Below are positions 34,267 to 45,965 of a stretch of DNA of 64,000 nt, in pieces. The first letter of the stretch is position 1. Each line of letters opens with the position of its first letter. Source of the stretch: Paramecium tetraurelia (Eukaryota > Ciliophora > Oligohymenophorea > Peniculida > Parameciidae); NCBI RefSeq assembly GCF_000165425.1, contig NW_001799637.1, forward strand, positions 186,001 to 250,000, in the 5' to 3' direction. The notes below the pieces were generated by a model. That model worked only from the letters and a program-made list of their open reading frames with translations, searched no databases and was not told the DNA's origin. The position numbers were made by a program, and so were the translations under genes.

Positions 34267-36737
34267 TCAAGAAAACCTCTCTAGCCTTTTGATTTTAGTC
34301 TTGATTGTTTTTCTTCTCCTATTGAGTTGTTTAATAATGTTTTCATAATTGTACTACTTGAAGTATTTAGTAAAAGTTTTCATAACATCAAGATTGTACA
34401 ATTTATCCCTTGAGTTTGGAGTGCAATTATTGTTATGAGGAGTATCCACTTCTTCAATTTTCTAAAGATTGATTTGCATGGCATCTTGTGTCTTCTTTCT
34501 TAAAAATCCAAGAATAGTCTATCGTTTATTGGGGGTTTGTCTTTTTTATAAGGTGACTTTTGGTTTGAATTGATTTTCATCATTATTATTAGTAATCTTT
34601 TGTTCATCCATTTAGGATTCATCAAATTACCAAGATTGGGAGGATTAGAGTTCTAAGCTTTCAGGTTCTTCTTCTGCATCATCTGAATCAAAGATGGTCT
34701 TATATTTGATTTTCATGAGATCCCTTCTATCATTGATGAATTGACAGGTTTCTATTTGCATTTCTTTGTAGTTCCTCAAGATTTATTGTTTGACAAAGAA
34801 ACGCTTATGTTTCTATCTGTCTTAAACAGTTTATCTATTGGACTTAGCAATAGCAATAGCTCTATTAGGCTTATAGATAATATCTTAACAAATGAGATGA
34901 CCTTCACGTCTACAAAGTGGACAAAATAGATAGAGATTTGAATAATTTTCATAAATTACTTAATCATGAATCATACAAAAGATTTCTTTATCATTGTTCT
35001 TCAAGACTTATTTGAATATCTAAGTTGGTATGAAATAGAAGATTGAGAAATCCGAGGTTTTGAGAAAATATTTTGGTTAATCTGCGTTAAATAAGTTTAG
35101 GAGTCCATAATGATCTCCTTAGAATATATTACATATGCATTTAGGATTGGTTTTGGATCCCCAGCAGACTTCTGCTTATCCTTTATACAGTAAATATACT
35201 CCATCCTAAGGGTTAATAAATTCACCAGGTTAGAAGTACACTTCCTGAATGTGCTACATCAATTCCTTAATGCATTCTATATTAAAATTGTTGACTAAGA
35301 ATGGTAGTTTGAGTAACATTTGTCCCTTATCCTGCAAATTGATTTCTTATTATAGAGGCAGACTGAGTTTAGAGAATACCCTTTCTTCATTTTGTTTCTA
35401 CTCACCCAAACCCCACTTCCACAGAGATTTCAAATATTATTACACTCTCCTTTACAGATCTGTATCGCAACCTTTTTTTACTAAGTAATTCTATATAATT
35501 CTGGCCTCTTAATTAAACTAGCTCTTATTCTAATCGATATCTTTGAGAACTGTGGTGATTGTGTTAAGAGTGTATGCGAAAATGGCACTGGAAAGCAGTA
35601 CAATCATGATACAAGCCATCAATTCATTTTCATTAACTGGAACTATATCCCCATAACCGACAGTAGTCATTGTAAGGATGGCAAAATAAAATGCCCATAG
35701 ATATTGGATATACCATTGATCTTCTTTTAAATTATTATTACTTATCCAACTGGGTTCTTTATCGCCTGCAACTATCCATAAACATGCCTATAATTTGATT
35801 ATATTAGTTTACTATGATATGGGCCAATAGGAATATGGTCACAAAGAGAGTAATCAATTTGATGTGATTGTTGTATTTGTTTTATGGATCTAATTCATAT
35901 CTCAAGAATTTGATGAACTTCTTGATTTCAGATATCTTGAAAAAATAGATGTATTTGATGTAGAGTATGTCCTGAAAGAGAAACAATGAAAATCCAACTA
36001 TTCCCAAGGCATCCAAAAAGAATCCACTCTTCAAATATTACAATGCCAAATATTAGTGTTATTTTATCAATTATCCATTCTTGTAAATTTGAACATTAAA
36101 TCTTAATACTATATCAAATAACTTGGTTAATATTTATATATACATACTAGAAATAACCATTCCATTAGAAAAATTTATTATTATTGGACTATCATTGATT
36201 CTAATTTCACACCAAAAGCATCTATTAAGGGAAATAAAATGAAGATGTGAATCATGAAAAATAATTTGAACATATTCCAAACAATAATGAAGGGGTGACT
36301 TGGTTTTATTGACCATTCTTGATTTTTGTTATGTTTCTCAAGAAATCTAAGTACTAATCCTCTGAGCTTACCCATCTGAGACTTTGATTCATAATAAATT
36401 GATTCAAACTGGGTTTCCTGCTTTTTAACTTGTTTGCTAGCAGTGCCTTTGGAATGTCCAGACCCAAAGTCATCGATGACATTCAATTGCTTTTCTGTCA
36501 AGGTGTGAAACTGTTTGACCTACCACTACTAACCAATTTTACTTGTGTCGATTATCTCATCCTATTTATACACTTCATCAGCACCTCTCTCTTCTCAGCC
36601 TTGTTTCTAATGGTCTACAACATGAATGCACTCTTCCAATCGGCATCCAATTTACGCCGTTTCTCCACCAAAGTAGCTCTTGAATTGTCAGGGGAATATA
36701 TGTTTATTAAATTTTCAGAAGCATTCATAATACTCAT
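34267..36737 (-). CDS. Voltage-gated type K+ channel with cyclic-nucleotide-binding-like tail
   Basis: 795 residues, introns 36511-36542, 36122-36147 and 35788-35812. A soluble Lys-rich N-terminus precedes about six membrane helices starting at FIIVWNMFKLFFMIHIFI. The pore near residue 330 has the K+ selectivity filter TMTTVGYGD, preceded by QYLWAFYFAI and followed by the inner helix LMACIMIVLLSSAIFAYT. After a linker, residues ~470-590 resemble a cNMP-binding beta-roll (QVYFQPGEFI, GVYLLYKGQAEV, GDHYGLLNLF). A zinc-binding-like CPLCRREGH and a basic tail follow. The presumed S4 (FFKISEIKKFIKFLRYE) has fewer regular positive charges than classic EAG channels, so voltage dependence is uncertain. 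Paramecium has many such K+ channels in its ciliary and cell membranes. Confidence 0.93.
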
Positions 36738-36904
36738 GTGTCGACAAAATTACTTGTTTAAATAACACTTTAAAAATAATAAAGAAACACTAATTAAATT
36801 TGAAAATTGATTAAAGCAATTTCCTATTTACTAAAATCAACATATCTTTTATATTGTATAATTAATTCAATAGCTCTACTTTTATATAATATAATTATTT
36901 TATA

Positions 36905-37842
36905 ATGAAGTATCAAATTTCATCCTTTCTAATTTTGCTCCTCATCGCCCCTTCTTATTCTTCGTGTCTAAAGGCTCTCTCCTGTTAAAATGAATAATCA
37001 TATGAATATTAACAATTTGCTGTTCTTCAAATGATGAAATGCTACTATCAGATGCACAATAAATCGCTTCATCAAAATGTGGAATCCTTGAGTGATCATG
37101 ATTGGTATGTCCGCAACCCCTATCTAGGATGATATTCACCATGTTTTCGAACCAATTCAGCCTGCTCTGCAACTATCATAGCATCCTCAATGATATCAAT
37201 TAGATCACCAACTCCATCAATGGCATCAAATAGCAATAAGAATATGATGAGTAACTTGTCTAACAGTTGACTCATAACTTTAAAAAGATGAGTCAATACA
37301 GTATTAATTTTACTTCGGCAATTGAAGTGTTTCAGAACACACTAAAAAATGAGAAGGTATATAATTTAAACTATTATTTTTAGGTTAGATTAGATAAATA
37401 CAATAATATTTCTAACCATTTATCATTTATTTAAAATCAAACACAACTTAATCAGACCACTTCATTCAGTAATCTCAATTATTTATTGCAATTAACCAAC
37501 AGTCTCCAACTGATATCTGATAATCAAATGCAGGACTCTATTAAGTTTTACTTAATTTCCTCCTTTGCCCTTTACTTAATTACGAGAAGAAGCCCTTTGA
37601 AGGAGAAGCAACAGATTATCTTAGCGCAAGTAAGTATTTTACTTCTTGTTGAATGCCTCATATCTGTGGTGTTGACTCAACTCTTAGTTAAATATGTTAG
37701 GTTATTATTAAGTCTATATAGATTTGGTGCAATGCTGTTTATCCAATATTCGATAATCAAAGCATTGTTATATAGTTCATAAAGTGAAAATGAAATAAGT
37801 GTAGTCATCAATTAAATCAAGAACAAATATAGAGTGGAATGA
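36905..37842 (+). CDS. Secretory-pathway coiled-coil membrane protein, KAR5/GEX1-like candidate
   Basis: 295 residues, introns 37105-37127 and 37357-37383 (the latter 27 nt with no in-frame TGA). Signal peptide MKYQISSFLILLLIAPSYS is followed by a short Cys-containing segment (CLKALSCQNEQ...MMKCYYQM), a long Gln/Asn-rich helical region (QLVQQLTHNFKKMSQYS, FQNTLKNE), and two C-terminal hydrophobic helices (IILAQVSILLLVECLISVVL and VRLLLSLYRFGAMLF). This order (signal peptide, Cys segment, coiled coil, C-terminal membrane helices) is that of the KAR5/GEX1/Brambleberry nuclear-fusion family, which a Tetrahymena protein also belongs to. The match is architectural only, so the name is a hypothesis. 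Confidence 0.6.
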
Positions 37843-38042
37843 ATGGGATAATTTAAATGATTGAGAATTGAACTTCAAATAAATATTTCCATCTAGATAT
37901 AGATTTACATTCTCACTAACGTCAGGAGGGAAATTATTAAAATTTTATAATATAATAAAATTTGACTGAAATTGGACTGAAAAATTAGCTCAAATCCTCG
38001 CTATATAAAAAAGTTCCAGACAACAAAAAAATTAATATATAA

Positions 38043-39078
38043 ATGAGTAGAAAGCAACACTTTATTGAGAGAGATGATATGGAGGAATATTCAGATATTT
38101 CTTATCGAGCTTATTAATTTACACCGAAAAAGGGGTTTGAAATGGGCCTTATTTGCGGTTCATATAAAAATCTTCAATCAAGTTCTAGATAATAGAGATC
38201 AAATTTTTCAAGACAGAGTCAGTAATTTTATAACAATTCTTCAAAGTAAACGAAGGCAAACAATCAAGTTCAAGCATTTGATGAATTGCTCTAATAGAAG
38301 GATTACAGTTCTAAGAAACAAAAGCCAATGCCCTATTTCGGGTCTTTCAATTAGGTTCAACCGCAGGAGAGTTTCTGCAAGGAAGATGAGGACGAAAAAA
38401 TATTCTACAATTAGTTAGGGAACATCCAACAATAGATGATTCATTTGGATTAGATAATAGAGAAGATGGAACAGAAGATGCAAGACATAAAGATTCAGTA
38501 GTTAAATTTCTTGAATAATAAGAACAACATATTGGAAGTTGAGCAGGAAGGCAGCGATAGATAACAATAAAAATGCTCAAATAATAATGGCAGTTAATGG
38601 AAGGTTTTCAGTTTGAAGAAAGAGATCCAAAATGATTAAATAGGTATCGCCTTTCATTCATTGTAGTTGAATTGGGGAAAGCTGATGATTTCGAGAAATA
38701 CTAGATAGTTTACATACAACAAAACATAAATGGATTGGTGGGCAGATTGAGTCATTTGCTCTAAAACCAATCCCAAAAGAGATTGAGTTTTAGAAATTCT
38801 GAAAATGATGAAGGGGGGGAGAGTTGTTTCTCCTTCAATCGAAACTCGAATCAGTTTGTAAAGATCTATAAATGCAAATTCTGTTCTCAGAAGTTTCAAA
38901 AGGCCTGTTCTTTGGGGTATAAATTTAATCTAATTTTAGTGGCCACATTTCGAGATCTCACAAGGAAGAGTCTTAGCAAAGTAAGAAGGAGGCTTAGCCG
39001 ATAAAAAAGACGAGCATCTAGAAATAAAAGAAAGCCTCTTTGTAAAAATCAATAGGAATGTAGCTCATGAGATTATGA
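38043..39078 (+). CDS. C2H2 zinc-finger protein
   Basis: 329 residues, introns 38644-38666 and 38917-38939. The N-terminal ~230 residues are Gln/Ser/Asn-rich with a short heptad region (QMIHLDQIIEKMEQKMQD). Near residue 275 lies a single C2H2 finger: YKCKFCSQKFQKACSLGGH then ISRSH, with spacing C-x2-C-x12-H-x4-H. The second intron falls between the Cys pair and the His pair; without it the finger is broken. A Lys-rich tail follows. One finger plus a basic tail suggests nucleic-acid binding or a nuclear adaptor; targets are unknown. The first intron rescues the frame between QNDQI and VELGKADDFEKY. Confidence 0.85.
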
Positions 39079-39138
39079 ACAAACATTAATATAATTGAAT
39101 AATTCATAAAAATTGAATATATGCATATGATGTATTGA

Positions 39139-40281
39139 TCATTCTGATAGTTTTTGGTTGATATATTCAATTAATCTATCTACGATATCGATTTCAGTTT
39201 ATCTACAATAGGAATCATAAAATACCTGCTAACTTTTTGGTTGCTGTATTCTTAATCCTCTAATTCGTTGATTCTGGTGGCATCCTAGATGTTCAATTGG
39301 GTGACTTCAACAATAGCATTGGAAATATTGATTAAACCATCTAATTCGTTCAATCTTGATTGGATTTCCTTGAGTCTATTGTTGGCAGTGGCTAAAGAGA
39401 CTTGAAGAGTTTGTTTTTCATTTCTCAAATCATCTCCCAATCTACTGAGATTGTCTACTTGAGTCTTGTGATTAGCTTCCAATTAATCTTGTCCTTCTTG
39501 TAAGGCAGTAATCAATCTGGCAACTAAGCTCAAGACATTATTCAAAGTTTCTGGATTCACTTTGGTGGTCATTTCAGCCAAACCTTCGATGATTGGTTGG
39601 AAGAGAGTGAGTGAACTCTTCTTGGTGTGAGCTTCAAGAATCTCCTTGATCTTTTAGAAGTTCTCCTTAGTTTGAATAAGATTGGTTTTGGTGTCTTAGC
39701 TAGATGAATAGAGATGATAAGGAATACGTCAATTGGATAAGTGATGCTCCTTCTCCTCTCAAATTAAGCAATAATCTTTAGGCTTCTTTGCATGCTAAGA
39801 TGGCATCATTGTAATCAGAGAATTTGGTAGCAAAATCTGCATTTTCAGCATCAAGTCTAGATTGAGCATCAGAGCTGCCTCTGCCATTTCTGTCAAGAGC
39901 TGCTTAATCTTCTTTAACTCTGGTTTAGAGTGTAGTCAATTCATTACTAAGACTGGATTGTTCTTATCTCTAATTATCAAGATCTTATTAGGCTTATTCT
40001 AATGTGGCTTGAAGTTTGGCGAGGTCAACTTGAGATCTTCTAGTGAAAGTGGCATTTTCTGAATCTTGCAATTGTGTGAGTGCAATCAATTCATCCTTGA
40101 TTTGTTGGAGAAGTTGTTTAAGCTCGTTGAGGGATCCACCAGTTTTCATGTTAACACTGACCAAGTTAATCATGGATGATCCAAAAGGATGTTCGGCATA
40201 ATTTGACAATCTCTATGTGAGGTCACCAACTGTTGAAGCTGTTGCCAGAGCAATGACTAAAAGAAGCAATGCTGATTTCAT
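39139..40281 (-). CDS. Trichocyst matrix protein family member
   Basis: 363 residues. Signal peptide MKSALLLLVIALATASTVG, then a nearly continuous acidic coiled coil (LKQLLQQIKDELIALTQLQ, QRQEQSSLSNELTTLQ, RLGDDLRNEKQTLQVSL) with a single Cys. Introns 39700-39727 and 39203-39225; the latter gives the C-terminus VDRLIEYINQKLSE. Composition, signal peptide and size match Paramecium trichocyst matrix proteins, as for the two genes at 1002-2274 and 6166-7315. It is transcribed divergently from the dephospho-CoA kinase gene across about 120 bases. Confidence 0.82.
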
Positions 40282-40401
40282 AATATATTAATAAAAACAA
40301 AAAACGAATACCTTAATGGAATAATTAAATAGTGAAGAATAAGTAATTATTGAAGAGATTAATCATTCTGAACACACTGAAATACATATCATAGAATATA
40401 T

Positions 40402-41320
40402 ATGTTACCCCTTCTACCTGGCCTTGTTATGTCTCTTATGCATACTAATCAACCTCAACAAGCGTAAATTTAGAAGAAGGTAACATCTTGTCACTTATAA
40501 ATTATAGATATCGAGTAGATGAGATATTCCTCTTCATTGCAGTTTATTTGTTCAATGTGTTGATTACTTGGAATTTCTTTGATTTCTTTGACAAAATAGT
40601 GAGATTCATAATAACCCTAATCATAATATTTGGCATTCAGCATTACATCGGAAGAGTGCAAATTGTAGGCGTCACAGGAGGAATTGGTTGTGGCAAATCC
40701 ACAGTGGCCAAATACTTCAATGAATTCCTTAAAGTCCAAGTAATAGATTGCGATCAAATTGCCAGAGACATTGTAGAACCTGGAAAACCTGCTTATAAAC
40801 TTATCGTTCAGAGATTTGGACTCTCCATTCTAGCAGGTCAGCAAGATGGACAGCCTATTGAGAGATAGAAGCTAGCAGATGTGGGTAATGAGTATTGATT
40901 AGCATTTTCAGTATTTCAAGACAACCAAAAAAGGAAATAATTACAAGCAATTACAAATAAATTCATTTTTAAAGAAATCGCTAAATCCATATGGAAAATC
41001 TGCTTCGTCCAAAAGGATCAATATGTAGTCATTGATGCTCCCCTCCTCTTCGAAAGCAAAGTCTTAGAGTATTTCTGTTTCCCCATTATCACGATTGTTG
41101 TGACTAGTCAAGAAGAAATTATCAAAAGGTGAATCTGCATTGTAATTATAGAGTCAAAGAAAGAAGTGGTTTAACTGAAGAACAAATATTGCAAAGAATT
41201 GAATCACAAATGAAGGCAGAAATCAAAATCAAAAAATCAGATATCGTTATTACGAATGATAAGTCTGAGAAATCATTGATAAGACAGGTTCAAGAGAAAG
41301 TATTTGAGTACTTAATTTGA
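40402..41320 (+). CDS. Dephospho-CoA kinase with N-terminal membrane helices
   Basis: 280 residues. Catalyses the last step of CoA synthesis, ATP-dependent 3'-phosphorylation of dephospho-CoA. The P-loop is [13 protein letters not shown], followed by [24 protein letters not shown]-equivalent [36 protein letters not shown] and DIVITND, all family landmarks. Introns 40490-40515, 40885-40911 and 41129-41151. The first (GTC donor) is the weakest and sets the start at ATG 40402. Before the kinase domain are two hydrophobic helices ([19 protein letters not shown] and [15 protein letters not shown]), so the enzyme is probably anchored to a membrane; eukaryotic DCAKD-type enzymes usually have at most one anchor. 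Confidence 0.9.
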
Positions 41321-41648
41321 TTTTTGAAGTAATATTTTGATATTTCATGCAAACGTATAATAATGTGTAATCAACATAATTCTTACTTATTAAATATCAA
41401 TCACAAGGGTGGACATGCATAATATAATATATAGAGTATCCAATTAAAAATTCTTAACGAAAACTATAATGATATAATACATAATATTATTTCTATTTAA
41501 TTTACACTTTTTATTTCATTTTTACATCCTCAATAAAACTTCTTGATTTCTGTCACTTACATTTAACTACCTTATTCAATGGTAGTAATTGGACCTTTAA
41601 GTTAATTCCAATGAGAATATTATATAAATATTATAATTATTTAATTGA
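41321..41648. other. 328-base convergent intergenic region
   Basis: Between the converging dephospho-CoA kinase and DUF1295-type genes. Very AT-rich, with no open frame worth calling and no recognisable RNA. Presumably contains both 3' ends and polyadenylation signals. Confidence 0.5.
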
Positions 41649-42438
41649 TCAAAGAATTATGACGATTATAAATACAATCATCATATTGTATAATCCGATA
41701 TTAATAATATCTGATTAACTAAATTTCCAAAAGGCCAGATAACTTTGTTTGTAGTACTCAGTCCAACCCTCCTTCTAACTCAATGAAATTTCTTTCCTCA
41801 GCATAAAAGGAACAAACATAAAAATCCATGACATAAAAACAATCAAGTAACTTAAAACATTGTTCGTAACCATTGCAAATGAAAGATATATCAATATCTC
41901 TCCAGTATAATTTGGATTCCGATTCACCTTGAATAATCCTTCCTTTATTAAACCTTTCTTATATTTTAAAGTATAATATTTTTAGCAATCGCTTGACATC
42001 ATTAAAACAATGCCAATTACATACAATACAATTATTAAACTTACATAACTGGGTTTGATTTCATTCTAACCAAACCCAGTCACTTATATAATTGGCATAA
42101 TCCAATAGGCTATCAAAATTAGACAACCGCCAATTGCAGATGGAATTGTTGTGTATTTCTAGAAATTTTGATCTGGAAAAGTCAAATCCTTTATTATCCA
42201 GAGTATGCCATAGCTTCCGTGTAAGGCTAACTAAAGGATTAATCAAACAATAAACTACATAAAGATAAGTTCCGAATTCTAAGTTTTATGTGTAATACAT
42301 CAGCAACAGAATATAGGGCAGAGTTAGTGCTTTGAAAACATTGACTATCCATCTTATCTAAATAGGTTTCGGTCCTCCCAAAAAATCATACATACAATAA
42401 TCTAAGAAATTTACATATTGTAATAAATATTTATTCAT
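41649..42438 (-). CDS. Steroid 5-alpha-reductase-like / DUF1295 integral membrane protein
   Basis: 253 residues with one intron (42231-42258) that joins GTYLY to LALHGSYGILW. The conserved family core is visible: HGSYGILWIIKDLTFPD in the first half and KKGLIKEGLFKVNRNPNYTG in the second, with five or six membrane helices. The RNPNY-type motif with a following helix is typical of the NADPH-binding C-terminal part of steroid 5-alpha-reductase/DUF1295 proteins. Substrate unknown; lipid or sterol reduction is the family expectation. Its ATG lies just 10 bases after the stop of the GST gene on the same strand. Confidence 0.8.
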
Positions 42439-42448
42439 AATAATAATA

Positions 42449-43164
42449 TCATCCTTGAGAGTCTGGATGCTCATATCCAAATTCTGGCAGTTGATCCAAG
42501 TTCTCAACAACTTTTTTGAGGGCTGGGTATTTATCCAAATTGACCAAATAAGATACATCGTCCCCTCTAAATGCTGGGTACAAGAAAGCATCGGCTATTG
42601 TCACTTAGTTTCCGAATGCGTAATCTCCGCCATGTTTTTCCACCAGAGTGTTTAATGCTATTATGTATTATACTCAATATACCTGTAAAACCTCTCTCCA
42701 AGAAAGGTTCTGAAATTTCCTATCTATTTATATCACTCACATAATTGTGAACGTATTTGTAGAATCTAGATGCATGATATGGGTGAATGCCACTATTCAC
42801 GGTTTCACACATGGATCTAGAGTATTATATGGTATTACCTAACGATGGCTTTCTCTAAGGGAGACTTTGGAAGTAATTTGGTTCTTGGAAACTCTTCCTC
42901 CAGGTATTCTGCAATGGCCATACTCTCATGTAATAATTATCCATTAATTTCTAGAGTAGGAACAATCTATCAATATTTAATGACTTCAATTACTTAAAGT
43001 GGATTGATTTAAGAGTACATATTTGATAATTACTCAGCTTTGGGCAAATTTACAAAAAATGGTTGGAATTGAAGTTACTTCAATTTTAGCATGATGCTAA
43101 CTCTCCAGGGAGCTGAATAGCCTCTGTAGGTATATAATCTAATAGCTAATCTTGATGTTGACAT
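42449..43164 (-). CDS. Glutathione S-transferase, zeta/MAAI-like
   Basis: 213 residues, introns 42967-42993, 42817-42838 and 42658-42682. N-terminal thioredoxin fold: LYTYRGYSAPWRVSIMLK, with the SxxxWR pattern of zeta-class GSTs (maleylacetoacetate isomerase), then INPLQIVPTLEINGQLLHES for the cis-Pro and glutathione Ser contacts (VPTL, ES), AIAEYLEE. The helical C-terminal domain includes FGNQVTIADAFLYPAF, the conserved D of the N-capping box. Zeta GSTs act in Tyr catabolism or detoxification; the exact substrate is inferred. All three introns are needed to keep the family motifs in frame. Confidence 0.9.
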
Positions 43165-43196
43165 TAAAATTAAAATAATATATAAATATACTATAA

Positions 43197-44593
43197 TCAC
43201 TTATATTGATTTGAAACTAAAACACTACAATTGTCAATTGTTTATTTTTCAGCATAATCCAAGTTCAAAGTACCTGTTTGATAATTATTTATGATGATCT
43301 TACGATAAGTTTTCAGGAGAAGTATCATAATCTAAACACCAAAATTAGCTGAATATTACTGCAGAATCTTTTATTATTAAATTAATTCCCTTTCATCTTC
43401 TTTATTATAAATCTATTCAATATTTGCACACACCAATCTTGATCTCTGTTCCGAAAGATATTATTTACATTGATCCAATTTCAATATTGGCAATTTCTCA
43501 AGTTACTTCTCAAGCAACTCAAAAATCTTATAGATCTATTGTTTTTTCTTTATCAATTCAGATAACAATACACTACTGTTGTTTTCATTAGCAATCGTTT
43601 TCGTTCTCTTCGTGCTGATTGATCTTATAGGTGATGATTAAGTGCTACTGGTTCTACAATATTCTTATAAGTTCTATTAAGATTGTTGTTTATGCAATTA
43701 TTATTTTTTTGTGACATAGTACAATTCTTTAGTCAGATTAATGTTAATTATCTGTTATTTCTCACTCCCCTGAACTGCTTTCATCAATTAATCCCATCCC
43801 CATCTATCCTTCTCTTCTTTACCTAAACAACCCAAAATTATTTATCTAGTTAGTAGTTCAATTTATGGCTGAAATGGAAATTTTAATGGTTCTTTGTCTA
43901 ATCTGTTCAATAATTCCACTACATTAGTTGAATGCCAAGGAGTGGTTTTGTAAATCATTTCATACAAAATCAATCCAAGTGACCAAATATCTGATTTACT
44001 TGTATATGGCTATCGCTTCAAGATTTGAGGTGCCATATACAAAGGTGTTCCAACAAGGGATGACATTGTTGAATCCACTTACACTCGTTTTGCAAATCCG
44101 AAATCTGTAATTTTGAATATACCATCCTGCAGTAGAATATTTGCAGGTTTTAAATCTCTATGCACTATTCCATTCCTTAATAATTCTTACAATCCATTCA
44201 AGATTTATTTAAATATTTGAAGGGCTCTCTCCTCACTTAATGTTCTAGATCCTAAATATGTTTTCAAGTCTCCCCCATTACAATATTCTGTCACTATATA
44301 TATATTGTTTGTGCTATGAAATACATCCAATAATTTCACAATATTCTAATGATTAAATGATTTCATTATCTCAACTTCTCTCTTTATTTGTTGAGATGTG
44401 TAATCGCTCTTAATTAAATTGTTGCTAATAATTTTAATTGCCACAGCTATTTTTATCAAATTTAACTACTTGAATCATTATAGATATCCCTTCCCATATA
44501 CACATTCGCATAAGCACCTGAACCAATTTTAGAATCATATAGAAATTCATAGTGCTTAACTCTTTTTTTTGATTTTATTCTCTCACTTTACAT
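43197..44593 (-). CDS. Ser/Thr protein kinase, ULK/ATG1-like
   Basis: 457 residues with one intron (44447-44469). Kinase domain fills residues ~10-270: glycine loop [18 protein letters not shown] Lys, [11 protein letters not shown] (~140), DFGFA, a [11 protein letters not shown] activation segment, and [15 protein letters not shown]. The order of motifs and the [12 protein letters not shown] stretch are those of ULK/ATG1- and NEK-like kinases. The ~190-residue tail is Gln/Lys-rich and helical, with no second domain recognised. The stop is 32 bases from the start of the GST gene, in a tightly packed same-strand run. Confidence 0.9.
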
Positions 44594-45148
44594 ATTTGAA
44601 TAAATTAATAATCAAAATAATAATTGTTCTATTTCACTCATTAAAATATCAATTTCTCTAATCCGTCCAGTCTTTATTATTATGATACTCTCAGATTAAA
44701 ACATCCTTTTTATTCAGGTACAACTATACCAATTATCTCTAGTCTGATATTTCCATTCATATCTATGATCGTCTCTTAAATTGATTATAAAAATAGATAA
44801 AATTGACAGTCTAGGAGATTTATGAAATTACTCTAAAATCTAAATAGATTAAGGGAAGAATTCTACCTAAAGTATATTTTTGATTTTATATCTACAAATA
44901 CTTAGAAATATAATAATAAATTCTAATTACCTATTATTTGATAAATTCAAAATAATTATGAATTATTAACTACTTTACAAAGTACTCCTTATGGATTCTT
45001 TAAGTTAAGATTTATAATCTTTCTTAACAATTAATAATAAATCTAAGAAATACAGTAGAAATATGGCAAAATAGTAATCATATGTATTTCCAACTGATTG
45101 GAGGATAGTTATTTAATTTATTGATATATAATGTAAATTTAAATATCA
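44594..45148. other. 555-base stretch between two minus-strand genes, unresolved
   Basis: The coiled-coil gene upstream ends in tandem TGA codons at about 45146-45151, and the same frame then stays open to TGA 44714-44716, encoding hydrophobic and then polar residues (AIFLLYFLDLLLIV, later HRYEWKYQTRDNW). A second frame is open from about 44930 to 44645. Either could be a 3' exon of an unrecognised gene or noise; no start with supporting context was found. Confidence 0.4.
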
Positions 45149-45712
45149 TCAACTTTGATGGGTTAATCTTGATTTTATATAGCAATTTTTCTATAATTGC
45201 TATAATTTTGTTGTTAATCTGTCAATTTCATTTATATACTATAAAGACAAGGGCTCCTAACCTCTAACTTTTGATAATAATTATTCCATTTATTAAGCTT
45301 TCTTTTGAAAAATTGCATTATCTACTTAATGTTAGTTTAAGGTTTGTTGTAAATCAGACATTTCTTCTTCACAATTTCGTAATTATGATTAAATTTAAAA
45401 TACATTCTCTTAATACCTAATTAACTATTAATTTTATTCATTTAATTTCAAATTCAATTATTGCATCTAATATTATTCATCTTCATCATCGAAGTCTTTT
45501 ATGTTGCTACTATTTAGTTTTTATTATTGTAATTATGAAATTTACTATTATTGAATTAAGATTGTCTTTTCAAGATTGTTTATTTTAGAATCTAATTCAG
45601 GGTCATATTGCGACCTCAAAAATAACCATTTTTCTCTTAGTTCTTTATTTTCATTAGAGGCTAATTAAATAGTTAATTATAATTATCTAATTGTTTTAAT
45701 CTAATCATCCAT
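45149..45712 (-). CDS. Coiled-coil protein, 187 residues
   Basis: Not recognised. Single exon from ATG 45712 to TGA 45149-45151 (a second TGA is directly adjacent). Gln-rich heptads run through the chain (IKTIRQLQLTIQLASNE, INNLEKTILIQQQQISQL, NCEEEMSDLQQTLNQHQ), with Asn/Asp patches. No signal peptide or membrane helix. Likely a cytoskeletal coiled coil. The 3' end may be incomplete, because the frame continues open after the tandem TGA. Confidence 0.6.
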
Positions 45713-45965
45713 TTTATAAAATTAATACTTATAAACTGGCTATATCAAAATTCTATAAAGACATCTGTGAAATAGATTATAAATCATTAGGATATATGAA
45801 TAGAATTTTGAATACGATTTCAATGAGTAATATAGATTGAAAACCCTTTCGATTGAATAATTTATAGTAAAAAATGAATCAAAATAATGTGAGAATCAAT
45901 TAATAAATTATTTGTAAATAATTTGAATATAAAATCTATGTTTATATATATAATAGAAAACAATA
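45713..45965. other. Intergenic region, no gene seen
   Basis: About 250 AT-rich bases between the USP-like gene and the coiled-coil gene on the same strand. No frame with protein-like composition, no RNA gene recognised. Confidence 0.5.

Noticed and set aside
38600-38700. A 17-nt plus a 33-nt intron in the zinc-finger gene
   Set aside because: A single 23-nt intron (38644-38666) with a GTA donor explains the frame change more simply.
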